Of a stretch of 64,000 nt of DNA, positions 45,132-53,648 are shown in pieces. How positions within the stretch are numbered: position 1 is the stretch's first letter; every line of letters starts with the position of its first letter. The notes below the pieces were generated by a model, which was not told the DNA's origin, did not search any database, and saw only the letters and a program-made list of their open reading frames with translations. The translations under genes were made by a program, and so were the position numbers. The stretch covers positions 87,310 through 151,309 of the forward strand of contig DASZUU010000052.1 of the NCBI GenBank assembly GCA_035547425.1, in the 5' to 3' direction. Source of the stretch: Alloacidobacterium sp035547425 (GTDB lineage Bacteria; Acidobacteriota; Terriglobia; Terriglobales; Acidobacteriaceae).

Positions 45132-47755
45132 CGGCTGCTCCTCAGTGCAACATCAGTGTTGGGCTTCGGAAGAACGGTCGCGCCGGGGTCTCCATCGAGT
45201 TCGAATCCTGCCCAGAAGTATGGCGGATCTCCGGAATTTAGTAGCTCGACTTGAGCTTTTCGCAATGCTTCCGCTTTGGTATCGCCATGGGCGAGGTGTC
45301 CGTAGAACGAGATCATCAGTTGCGATGTTGCGTGGTCCTCCAATTTCCAGAGTGTGGACACCACGCTGTGTGCTCCCGCTTCGATAAACGCATTCACGAT
45401 GTTCGCCACGCCCTCTTCGCCAACTGGTCCTACTCCTGTATCACACGCCGAGAGCGTTACGAGAGCGGCATTAATCGGCAGACGTCTGATCTCGCGAACC
45501 TGAAGCAGGCCGTCGTCACTGGCCCTCAAGTCTGGTGCGAACACGAGTGCGGATCGATCTGGAAACTCGGGATCAGCGTAGCCGTGGAGCGCCAGGTGAA
45601 TCACGCTGTACTGATTGAGAGGCAGTTGCTTGAAGGCGGTCTCGGTGGCTTGGCCTCCCAGTAAAATGGTGCTCGGTTTCGGAAGGTCACCGCCAATTGT
45701 TTCAACTTCGTTGCGACTTTCAGGTAACGCGACAAGTTCCGCTCTCTCGGGTCCGCTTACAGCGCGTGTGATCGTCGCAAGCAGGTTGGAGGCCGGAGCC
45801 TTGGAGATCCATGCCGCCACTCCGACGTATGGAAGATCTCCGCTACTCGCCCGGTTTACCCGATGCATGAGCATGTCGGACACCGTCCCTGATGGAGCCA
45901 CGCTCACGACGTGAGACGTCAAAACGTACTTGCCCCCATCAGCGAGAGCAGAAAATGGGAGCAGATGGAGCTTTCCATCTGGGACCACAACCAAATCGGG
46001 TTTCTCTCTGTATTCGGGGATGCGGCCGAGCAATTCCTGAAATAGTCTTTCTGCCAATGAGAGGTCGGTCCTTTTTTGCATGATTTCAGAACGATATTGT
46101 GTTGCATCCTGCTCAATCTGAGCCCTTGGCGGCAGTTCATAGCGATGAACTGTTGTCTTCGTAACCGCGAGCGCGTAAGACTTTGGATCGTCCAGTACGT
46201 ATTCGATGAACAGCTCGGATGGCGGCAAGTCGTTCTGTAGCGTCGCTAACGAAATTGGGGTCGGAACGCTCTCTGGCGCATATCCATTGACTTGCTGTTC
46301 CGTCGTGTAGATGTCCTCCAGAATCTCCGTCCTTTTCGCAGGTTCGTCCGTATCCAGCAACTGGACGTTCAGGTTGGTCAACCGCAATTCGGCCGGCGTT
46401 GGCTCATGCGGAATCACCAGATCGTGACGCGAAAGGCCCTGTGCTTCAACACGCCCGCGGGCCCGCTCGATCTCGCGGAACGCATCGGCTATTCTCCCCT
46501 GATCACTGAGCGATTCAAAGTATCCGGCATATACGGTGCCGAGGTCGCTCAAGAGCAGCCGCTCGACCATAGGCGTCGGCACCTTGCTTAGAAGGGCATC
46601 GAGCATGTCTGTGCTCTTTTCATATAAATCATCGGATGCCTTCAGCTTTCCGAGTTTCGCGAGGATTGCTGCCTTGATCGCGAGGTCCTTCGGTACGAAA
46701 TACAGCTCATCCGGTATCTGTTTGTTCGACTCGATGGCTTCATCGATTGCGGCAAGAGCCGACTGCAGTGCTCCCTGATGAAGGTATGCAGCGGCGAGCA
46801 GTCCATCGGCCTGGGTCATTCCTCGCCAATACAAAAGCTGCTTGGCATATCCGACTGCTTCGCTCAAATCCGAAACTGCTTGCTGCCACTTGCCCATGCG
46901 CTCGTAAACGCTTGCCCTGGCCTGGTGCAATTCGTAAAGATGTGCAGCCAAATGGTGCGCTTCAACCTTCTGCATCACCTCGGCAGCTAGTGCCAATGCT
47001 TGGTCGTTTTGACCAATGCCGCTGAGCGCCTCGATCTTTGCCGTTACGGCTATCGATGGATATGCCGCATCGGGAGTCTTCGCCGCCACCTTGATGGCTT
47101 CGTCGAGTGGACCGAGGGCCTCTTTGTATTTGTGCAGTTCCACGAGGCCGGTTCCATACATGCTCGCATATCGGATATGGGCTGCCGGATCAGCGACCTT
47201 CGACACGAGCCACGCCTTCTCGACGTCCTTCTTCGCGGTTGATAGATCTCCGAGCAGGAATGCAGCGATGCCTTGCTCGCCGGTTGCGCGCGAAGCCAAC
47301 AGATAATGGTGCCGCTGGTTCGCCAGCGACTCAACCTCAGACCAAGTCTGCCGCGCCATGCTCGCGTCATAGTTCGTTTCCAGCATCCCGAGAATGGTCA
47401 AAATACGCAAGCGTGTTTCTGGATCGCTCGCTTCTGGGAGGTCAAGATCGCGCCGCAGCTCGGCAATTTGATTCGGGATTGTCGTGGAAGATTCGCTGTG
47501 GGCCGGAACCTGGCTCACGCGTGCGTACAGCGCTTTGGATCGATTGCCTTGCTGGACGAATTCGGCTTCAGCCTGGCGGTAGATCGGTTCCGCGGCGATC
47601 CAGCTATTGAGCCATGAGAGGTCGTCGGCTCGCTTCAGCAACACCTCCGGAGCGGACGACGTGTGCAGGAACACTTGATACCCGACAATGCTCAGCAGGG
47701 CAGCCAAAAGCAAACCGGCACCAATGCGAAGGCTGGGGGAGAAGGCAATTCGCAT
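45128..47755 (-). CDS. TPR-CHAT protein (caspase-like protease) with N-terminal membrane anchor
   Basis: About 875 aa from the ATG at 47755, chosen because it begins a signal anchor (LRIGAGLLLAALLSIVGYQVFL); the frame opens 49 codons earlier. Residues ~50-470 are TPR-like helical repeats. The C-terminal ~330 residues form a CHAT domain: LVVVPDGKLHLLPFSALAD, the catalytic His724 in IHLALHGYADPE and the catalytic Cys771 in LVTLSACDTGVG. FIEAGAHSVVSTLWKL and the closing YFWAGFELDGDP follow. CHAT domains are caspase-fold peptidases, often switched on through TPR sensing. Basic residues before the anchor suggest the body lies outside the cytoplasm. It is the first gene of a two-gene protease operon. 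Confidence 0.88.
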   Translation of the reverse strand: MRIAFSPSLRIGAGLLLAALLSIVGYQVFLHTSSAPEVLLKRADDLSWLNSWIAAEPIYRQAEAEFVQQGNRSKALYARVSQVPAHSESSTTIPNQIAELRRDLDLPEASDPETRLRILTILGMLETNYDASMARQTWSEVESLANQRHHYLLASRATGEQGIAAFLLGDLSTAKKDVEKAWLVSKVADPAAHIRYASMYGTGLVELHKYKEALGPLDEAIKVAAKTPDAAYPSIAVTAKIEALSGIGQNDQALALAAEVMQKVEAHHLAAHLYELHQARASVYERMGKWQQAVSDLSEAVGYAKQLLYWRGMTQADGLLAAAYLHQGALQSALAAIDEAIESNKQIPDELYFVPKDLAIKAAILAKLGKLKASDDLYEKSTDMLDALLSKVPTPMVERLLLSDLGTVYAGYFESLSDQGRIADAFREIERARGRVEAQGLSRHDLVIPHEPTPAELRLTNLNVQLLDTDEPAKRTEILEDIYTTEQQVNGYAPESVPTPISLATLQNDLPPSELFIEYVLDDPKSYALAVTKTTVHRYELPPRAQIEQDATQYRSEIMQKRTDLSLAERLFQELLGRIPEYREKPDLVVVPDGKLHLLPFSALADGGKYVLTSHVVSVAPSGTVSDMLMHRVNRASSGDLPYVGVAAWISKAPASNLLATITRAVSGPERAELVALPESRNEVETIGGDLPKPSTILLGGQATETAFKQLPLNQYSVIHLALHGYADPEFPDRSALVFAPDLRASDDGLLQVREIRRLPINAALVTLSACDTGVGPVGEEGVANIVNAFIEAGAHSVVSTLWKLEDHATSQLMISFYGHLAHGDTKAEALRKAQVELLNSGDPPYFWAGFELDGDPGATVLPKPNTDVALRSSR

Positions 47756-47967
47756 AGCGTCGGTACTACTTTGGCGTCCATCATGCCAGAATGTACCGCT
47801 GTAGATCAAACTGGGCGCACTGAATCCTATGAAAAGCAAGGAATCTTCGCGCAAGTCTGGTCTGACCGTCGGGTGGGTAAGAATCGCCGCCCTCGCGCTC
47901 ACGCGGGGGCGTCAATGTGGGAGGGTAGACGGGCAGCGATTTGTGGTTCGCTAATGGAGGGAGGGCT

Positions 47968-48336
47968 TTAATGAACGGCGGTCATTCGTGTTTTAGCGAA
48001 AGCCTCTGCGCTTGGCCAATCCGGAGAAACGTAGATATTCTCGACGATATTGCCTCTAATTTCATTTACCACGAAGAAAGAGCTGAGATTTCCATCTTCA
48101 CGCGCTGAATCTTCTACTTCACTCCACAAGAAATCTTGCCGGCTCGGTTCGTTGGCCGGAGGGATTTCGGTCGTGTCATATAGGTTATCGATTCCTAGCG
48201 AGTGCCACAGGTGTGCCTGCGCGATTTCGTCCATCCGCTCAAATGCCTCGCGTGCAAACGCATGATCATAGGTCTTTATCACCTCAATCTTAAGATCGCC
48301 CGTGGTTTCTTCGAAGAATGTTTCCTGTTTCGGCAT
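47968..48336 (-). CDS. Small protein of unknown function
   Basis: A 122 aa acidic soluble protein, family not recognised. It has a helix-rich middle (HAFAREAFERMDEIAQAHLWHSLGI) and a strand-rich end (SSFFVVNEIRGNIVENIYVSP). The ATG at 48336 is preferred; the open frame begins five codons earlier. It lies 134 bases downstream of the ParB gene, same strand, and could belong to that transcript. Confidence 0.5.
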   Translation of the reverse strand: MPKQETFFEETTGDLKIEVIKTYDHAFAREAFERMDEIAQAHLWHSLGIDNLYDTTEIPPANEPSRQDFLWSEVEDSAREDGNLSSFFVVNEIRGNIVENIYVSPDWPSAEAFAKTRMTAVH

Positions 48337-48470
48337 ACAGTCCATCCACAAACCCTATTATCCGATCCTGCCTCGCCGCTGTCCATTCAGCAGTATCCGG
48401 CGCTGGCGATTGCTTGCGGCTTGCGGAGCCCAGCGCGAACCCCGCAAGCCGTATGACTCTATGTTGAGAC

Positions 48471-50072
48471 CTATGCCACAGCCTTTCGGGTCGCAATTGA
48501 TTTCGACGTGGCCGTTCGGTTTCTAGGCTTACTCTCTTTGGCTGCGAACTCCTGTTTGACCGTCTTTGCGATGGCGTCCACGTCCACTTTATAGAACTGA
48601 GCAACGTCACGGAGAATCCGCGCTGCGTCGGTCTGGTTGTGCATGGACAGCAGGATTACCGTCTCGATCAAGATGCGGCCCAGCTTGCTTTCCTCGCTCT
48701 TGGGCAGAAAAGCCGCCATTAGCTTTCCCAAGGCCTCACCGTCCTTGGGTCTGCCAATCCCGTGCTGTCTAATGAGAACCGCGATGCTTCTTTCGTCCAG
48801 CTTTGCGGTGAGTCGTTGGGCCAGAAAGAGCAGGTCGCGTTTCATCAAACGGACGGGAACCGCATCACCGATGGCCTTGAGCACGCGTAACCCGGTAGCC
48901 TGGGCCAGTGCCTCCTGGCGGCGGCGCTTCTCCTGCTCGGCTTTGAATGCCGAATTCGCTCGGGTGTGCTGCTGTTGCCGTTTTGGATGATGGATGGGGC
49001 ATTCGGGATTGGTGCAAACCCGTTTGGTTTCGCCCTTCTCAGTGCCTTCCGTGACAATCGCTTCTGTGGTGTACTTGCACGCCTTGTATTCCGGCCAGTC
49101 TCGCTGCTCTTTCCGCTGCGGCTTGTCCTGTCGGACTTCAACGTACTTGCCTCGCGGAATCACCGCGCTGCTGTCTTTCGGCAGTCCGTAGGCAGTGCTG
49201 ATCTGTACCAGTTTCGGTTTTGCAGCGATGGTCTGTTTCACGTGGGCATCCAGCTTAGCCTGAAAACATTTCGGATCGCTGCACGAATCGGGCTGCCTGG
49301 CTCCGAGGTCGGTGAAAAGCAGAACATTATGGCCGGTGCGCTTTGGGCAATCAACGCAGGAACCCGCTTCAGGCACAAGCTGTGCGTCCTCTTTTGAGAA
49401 CGGTGCGGACGCGAGTTCAAGAAAGATGTTCTGCTCAATCCATTGTTGGAGGTGGCGCACTGGAAGGAGTATTCGCTTCGGCTTGGTTCCGTTCCCGTAG
49501 CTCTCTTGATAGCACGCCGAAAGCGCCTGCTCCTGCTGCTCCTGTTGCAATTTCGCGAGCAGCAGTGCATGACCTACGCCGATTTCGTCTTTGGCAAAGG
49601 CTTCCGCCACGGCAGGGGCGAGTTCGGTGAGCTTCAATCGCGCAGCAATATATGCGGGAGTCTTGCCGCATTTTGCTGCAATCTGCTCGATTGAATACTT
49701 CGGTTCGTCCAATTTGAGCAGGGCTGCAAATCCTTGGGCCTCTTCAAGCGGATGTACGTCCCGCCGTTGTAGGTTTTCAACTAACTGCGCTTCCAACACC
49801 TGAGCGTCGGTCATTTCGCGGATGCTTACCGGCACCGTGGACGCATCGGCAATCTGAGCGGCGCGATAACGCTGCGCCCCAAACACGATTTCGAAGCGTT
49901 CGCCCTTTGGCCGTACAAGCAAGGGCGAGAGGACGCCGTGGGTGCGGATGCTCTCCGCAAGCTCCTTCAGGAACGCCTCATCGAAATGGCGGCGCGGGTT
50001 GGTGTCGGACTCGAAGAGCAACGACACTGGAAGATCACGGTACTCGGTGGCGGTCGTCTCGATCATTTTCAT
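48471..50072 (-). CDS. parB: ParB-like partition / nucleoid-occlusion family protein
   Basis: A 533 aa DNA-binding protein. An AGGAG ribosome site at 50081-50085 fixes the start at 50072. The ParB N-terminal CTP-binding region shows NPRRHFDEAFLKELAESIRTHGVLSPLLVRP, then FEIVFGAQRYRAAQIA. The HTH follows (YSIEQIAAKCGKTPAYIAARLKLTELAP). A cysteine-rich insert near residue 230 (CVDCPKRTGHN ... CSDPKCFQAK) and a second at about 345-355 are typical of plasmid and ICE ParB proteins rather than chromosomal ones. No ParA is adjacent. It may stabilise the element in an excised, replicating state or act as a regulator. Confidence 0.85.
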   Translation of the reverse strand: MKMIETTATEYRDLPVSLLFESDTNPRRHFDEAFLKELAESIRTHGVLSPLLVRPKGERFEIVFGAQRYRAAQIADASTVPVSIREMTDAQVLEAQLVENLQRRDVHPLEEAQGFAALLKLDEPKYSIEQIAAKCGKTPAYIAARLKLTELAPAVAEAFAKDEIGVGHALLLAKLQQEQQEQALSACYQESYGNGTKPKRILLPVRHLQQWIEQNIFLELASAPFSKEDAQLVPEAGSCVDCPKRTGHNVLLFTDLGARQPDSCSDPKCFQAKLDAHVKQTIAAKPKLVQISTAYGLPKDSSAVIPRGKYVEVRQDKPQRKEQRDWPEYKACKYTTEAIVTEGTEKGETKRVCTNPECPIHHPKRQQQHTRANSAFKAEQEKRRRQEALAQATGLRVLKAIGDAVPVRLMKRDLLFLAQRLTAKLDERSIAVLIRQHGIGRPKDGEALGKLMAAFLPKSEESKLGRILIETVILLSMHNQTDAARILRDVAQFYKVDVDAIAKTVKQEFAAKESKPRNRTATSKSIATRKAVA

Positions 50073-50147
50073 GGGAATTCTCCTTGTGGTTGTCGAGCAT
50101 GAAGGGACAGGCGGACACATCCGAGTGCGCCCGCTCGGATGTGCGCG

Positions 50148-51125
50148 TTAGCTGGCGGCTGCGAGTTGCTCCGCTTCATCAATGCGGAGCGCGCGGAGGA
50201 TCGTGGACGCGGTGCGCTGTATGACCTCAAGACTCTCGGCCAACAGGGACGCGTTCCCGTGATAAAGCTGGATATAGTCACTGGAGGCGGTGCCCATTTC
50301 CAAACCCACGGCCTGTCCCACGATGAAAGCGACGGCTTCTGCCTCGGTCTCACGGACAACTTTGGTTGTGAACGTCCGACGCTCGCTGCGGTGCAAAAGC
50401 TCGTGCGCAGTCTCATGAACGAGAGTCGTGAACTCTTCGGGCTTCGACTGCCCGGGAAGCAACGCGATTCTGCCGCCATAGCTGACGCCAAGGGCGGGTG
50501 CGATGCTCTGGTCGAATTCAAGCGCGATGTTCTGCTGGCCTAGAAACTCGATGAGCCGGTCGCGATTTTCGCCCACGTCGCCGGAAATCGTGTGATTCAA
50601 TTCTGGGAGGTCTGCGCCTTCCGTTTGCTCGTAATCGAAGACGTAAACGGGGCGGAATCCAACCAGAATCCGCTGTCTATTGGTGTCCGGCTCATCCTCG
50701 GATTCGTCCTTGCGGCGGCAGTAGCCTGTTACAGGAGCAAGAATCTGGATGCCCTTCTCTCCACGCTTCACGAATCGGCCAAGCTCTTTCCATTTGCCGA
50801 ATCCGGCAACGCGGGTAGCGGTGGGTCGCTGGCGGGCAATCTGCAAAATGTTCCCGAAGGAGTAGTTGTGGAATCGGGCCATCGTCCGGAGGTAGGTGGC
50901 AAGCATATCGCTGTGTCCGGCCTCAAGCTGCTGGACTAGGTAGTCCACGGCCTGCTTGATGATTGCCTGTGTGGGATTGTCCTTTTGGGAAGTCCGCTCC
51001 TGATAGGGCGAATCGGTACGGCTGTTCCGCTGCGCCGCATTTTTCCTGTGCGGCGCTGCGCTGCGGCGGCTGGCGTAACCCCGTCTGTCGATGGTCGCGA
51101 GATTGCTGACGGTAGCTGCTGACAT
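50148..51125 (-). CDS. ArdC-like antirestriction protein with metallopeptidase domain
   Basis: A 325 aa protein. The ATG at 51125 has GAGGAG upstream and is preferred over 51224. The N-terminal ssDNA-binding domain (~70-185) shows NYSFGNILQIARQRP and GIQILAPV, as in ArdC. The C-terminal zinc-peptidase domain has HETAHELLHRS (HExxH form HETAH) and a later Glu in RETEAEAVAFIVG. ArdC proteins enter the recipient with the transferred strand and protect it from restriction. It sits upstream of parB, same strand, 75 bases apart, as in many conjugative elements. Confidence 0.88.
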   Translation of the reverse strand: MSAATVSNLATIDRRGYASRRSAAPHRKNAAQRNSRTDSPYQERTSQKDNPTQAIIKQAVDYLVQQLEAGHSDMLATYLRTMARFHNYSFGNILQIARQRPTATRVAGFGKWKELGRFVKRGEKGIQILAPVTGYCRRKDESEDEPDTNRQRILVGFRPVYVFDYEQTEGADLPELNHTISGDVGENRDRLIEFLGQQNIALEFDQSIAPALGVSYGGRIALLPGQSKPEEFTTLVHETAHELLHRSERRTFTTKVVRETEAEAVAFIVGQAVGLEMGTASSDYIQLYHGNASLLAESLEVIQRTASTILRALRIDEAEQLAAAS

Positions 51126-51478
51126 TTCAATGCTCCTCGGTGCCCGCTGGCGGGCGATTTGGCGTCCATGACCGGAAGCACTGCCTGAAACCCAAATTTC
51201 TTTTGTTGAGTGCTCCCGCTTCATGGCTCTTGCGGCTCGGCAGAGGCGGGGAGGGTTCTGTCAAGGCCGCCGAAGGCGCCGCAGAGCGGTCGGAGCACAG
51301 CGGAGAGCCTTTACAGGTTCCGACCGCCTATGCCAAAAAGCCGCCTGAAGCGGGAGCACGTGACAAAGGAAAGAAATTAGGAAGGCGGCTCTATCCAAAG
51401 TAGATTTAGGCCGGCGAAAAATATGGCTCGCTCAGGAGGAAATACAGGAGGATGGTCTTGATGCCGTCTAGTTTCGGC
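51126..51478. other. Gap between transfer/maintenance genes and the restriction island
   Basis: A 353-base gap with no convincing gene; an 87-codon plus-strand frame here looks like random translation. It is G+C rich and contains several inverted repeats (see the 14-base pair at 51210/51346). It marks the downstream border of the MORC/Vsr operon. Confidence 0.5.
51210..51359. repeat. Perfect 14-base inverted repeat flanking 122 bases
   Basis: GTGCTCCCGCTTCA at 51210-51223 and TGAAGCGGGAGCAC at 51346-51359 are exact reverse complements. A second pair, AGCCGCCT at 51340-51347 and AGGCGGCT at 51382-51389, overlaps the right arm. It may be the ends of a small non-autonomous element, a recombination site or a large stem-loop such as an origin or terminator. 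Confidence 0.6.
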
Positions 51479-51907
51479 TCATTCTTCGGATGCGAGGCGT
51501 CTGATCAGTCGTTCTAGACTGCGCATTCTGCCTGCAAATTTTTTGGGGCTCAGGATTTGACATTCCCAAATGACGAAGTTTCTCCACCCCATCTTGTTCA
51601 GCTTTCGTTTATTCAACAAGTCGCGGGAAACATTTCGGGCCAATTTCGGGCCCCAATAATCCGTATTGCTAGATGGAGCTTCACCCACCTTGCAACGATG
51701 TGAATGCCAGAAGCAGCCATGAATCCAGATGGCCAGCCTGTACTTCGGTAGAACTACATCCGGCTTGCCTGGAAGCGAGGCCGCATGAAGCCGAAATCTG
51801 TATCCTTTCGCATGCAAGAATTTGCGGACCTGAAGTTCGGGACGGGTATTTCGTGATCGTATGCTGGACATAACCTTGCTCCGTCCAGCTTTGCTCAGAT
51901 GGTCCAC
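51479..51907 (-). CDS. vsr: Vsr-type mismatch endonuclease
   Basis: A 142 aa nuclease that nicks next to T:G mismatches left by deamination of 5-methylcytosine. The signature is complete: MSSIRSRNTRPELQVRKFL, the catalytic Asp in PGKPDVVLPKYRLAIWIHGCFWHSH, the zinc-site cysteine and histidines, and YWGPKLARN. Length fits the family. It is the last gene of a six-gene leftward operon that includes a 5-methylcytosine methyltransferase, its natural partner. In MORC-type restriction systems Vsr-like enzymes may instead act as the nuclease. Confidence 0.95.
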   Translation of the reverse strand: MDHLSKAGRSKVMSSIRSRNTRPELQVRKFLHAKGYRFRLHAASLPGKPDVVLPKYRLAIWIHGCFWHSHRCKVGEAPSSNTDYWGPKLARNVSRDLLNKRKLNKMGWRNFVIWECQILSPKKFAGRMRSLERLIRRLASEE

Positions 51908-51915
51908 GGCGTGCC

Positions 51916-53643
51916 TCAGTGCAGTTCTGGCGGGAACTTCAAAACTCCGACATCCTCGTCACCAGCTGCTTCAATCCTCTCTACATCGGACAGCCAGCTG
52001 CGCAGGAAGCTCTCCGCTTTGGGGTCAGCACCAGTAGCGTTTCGAAATACCACTTTATTGCCAAGCGTCACAGTCGATCCGGCCGGGGGCGTTTCCAAGC
52101 TAGACTTCATCTTCAGTCCGGCAGCATATCGCCTGATGTCTTGAGCAAAATCCAGCGCAATTGCTTTTTCCTTGCCGGGCGTAATTCTCAACCCGCGCCC
52201 GAGCTGCTGTACAAAGATCCTACGGCTGTGCGTTACGCGATTGAATACGACGATATTTACGTCGGGAACGTCTATGCCTTCATTGAACACATCGACAGTG
52301 CAAATGACGTTGATGTCTCCAGCTTCGAAATCAGCAAGAACTAAATTTTTTTGGTACTGACTCATTGACTGTCCGCGAGCTGTGCCTGAATAAATCGCTT
52401 CGGCTTTACAGAACGCTCGCGCGTTGATCTTGTCCTTCATTAGGAGTGCGTGTTCGATTGTTCCGCAGAACATGATCGCTTTCGGGGTTTTCACTTCCTT
52501 CCATGTTTCCTGCAGCTGGTCGATAACGCCATCATCCCATTCTTTTATGAAGAAGACGCGATTCACTGATTTTGGAGATAGGGCTTTGCCCTTTAGTTGT
52601 TGTATGCCATCCCAATTTATGTTGTCTGTAAACAATCGATAGTCCACCTGCGACAGGAAACCGTGTTGCAGGCCGTAGATCATATCGATGCTAACTAGCG
52701 GAGACTCGCCGAATACCGGCTCAAGGCGAGCTTCAGAATCTGCTAAGAAGGGAGTTGCTGTTAATCCCAGTAATTGTGGCCCGTCATTCGTGCCTGCTCG
52801 CAGAGCATTGAGAATCGTCATATAGGACGTACTTAGGTTATGGGCATGATGGCACTCATCTATTAGAACGAGATCGAAGGGCGGAAGGGTACCTCCGCTG
52901 TTTACAAAATTGGCGACAGTATCACGGGATGCAAAAATGAACGGACAGTTTTTCAACACCTCGTCCGAGAGCTTCTCGTTTTGGTTCCACACCGCAGTAG
53001 AAACCGCGGGGCCAAGGAATGGCCAAAATGCACGTTCCAATTGCAGAACCAAGGCGTTTGTATGGGCGAGAACAAGTACGCGCATCGGCCTGCTCTGAGC
53101 CGTTCGGCGAATTGCTTCGGCAGCGGTAAATGTCTTGCCTAGACCCGTCGCCATTACGACCATGCTCTTGCGAGGCGATCCGACCGTAAGCATTTCATGA
53201 ACCATTTCAATAGCGGCTTCTTGATACTCGCCCTGAGCCTTACGCGGTTGGACGGCGACTGGCAGTGCTTCTGCCTGCCGGACAAGATCCGTCGGATCCC
53301 AAACGGTGAGGCTTTTCCCTTGCGAAAGCATGGATCGCTGCAAAGTTCTCGCGTTCTCGTCAACGCCATGCAGGGCGACCATTACCGCGACTTGTGCTTT
53401 ATAGATTCGGGCAGCTTCAAAGGTCTTGCGTATCTCTGATTCGGGGACTGGCTTCGACCAGTACTTGGCTTGAACAAGCCAGCGCTTTCCATTTGGCCCC
53501 AGCGCAATAATATCGGCGCCTTTGTCGCCAGAGCCTCCGACAACCCTGACTCCCTTGAACCCTTTATGGATGAGCAAACGCGAGATCATGCGCTCGAACG
53601 CTTGCCAGCCACACCGACGGATGATTTCATGAGTGATAAACAC
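51916..53643 (-). CDS. Mrr-type nuclease fused to a DEAD/DEAH helicase
   Basis: A 575 aa protein. Residues ~1-125 are an Mrr-like endonuclease domain with GSGDKGADIIALG (catalytic Asp) and LVQAKYWSK (Q-x-K). The helicase motor follows: MATGLGKTFTAAEAIRR (Walker A, ~165), LVLIDECHHAH (Walker B, ~255), GLTATPF, and in lobe two CTVDVFNEGIDVPDV and QLGRGLRITPGKEKA. It would move along and cut DNA. It ends eight bases before vsr and starts five bases after the MORC-like gene, in one operon. Confidence 0.92.
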   Translation of the reverse strand: MFITHEIIRRCGWQAFERMISRLLIHKGFKGVRVVGGSGDKGADIIALGPNGKRWLVQAKYWSKPVPESEIRKTFEAARIYKAQVAVMVALHGVDENARTLQRSMLSQGKSLTVWDPTDLVRQAEALPVAVQPRKAQGEYQEAAIEMVHEMLTVGSPRKSMVVMATGLGKTFTAAEAIRRTAQSRPMRVLVLAHTNALVLQLERAFWPFLGPAVSTAVWNQNEKLSDEVLKNCPFIFASRDTVANFVNSGGTLPPFDLVLIDECHHAHNLSTSYMTILNALRAGTNDGPQLLGLTATPFLADSEARLEPVFGESPLVSIDMIYGLQHGFLSQVDYRLFTDNINWDGIQQLKGKALSPKSVNRVFFIKEWDDGVIDQLQETWKEVKTPKAIMFCGTIEHALLMKDKINARAFCKAEAIYSGTARGQSMSQYQKNLVLADFEAGDINVICTVDVFNEGIDVPDVNIVVFNRVTHSRRIFVQQLGRGLRITPGKEKAIALDFAQDIRRYAAGLKMKSSLETPPAGSTVTLGNKVVFRNATGADPKAESFLRSWLSDVERIEAAGDEDVGVLKFPPELH

Positions 53644-53648
53644 GTCAA

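Noticed and set aside
51140..51403. An 87-codon plus-strand frame in the gap
   Set aside because: Low-complexity, arginine/glycine-rich translation typical of G+C-rich noncoding DNA.
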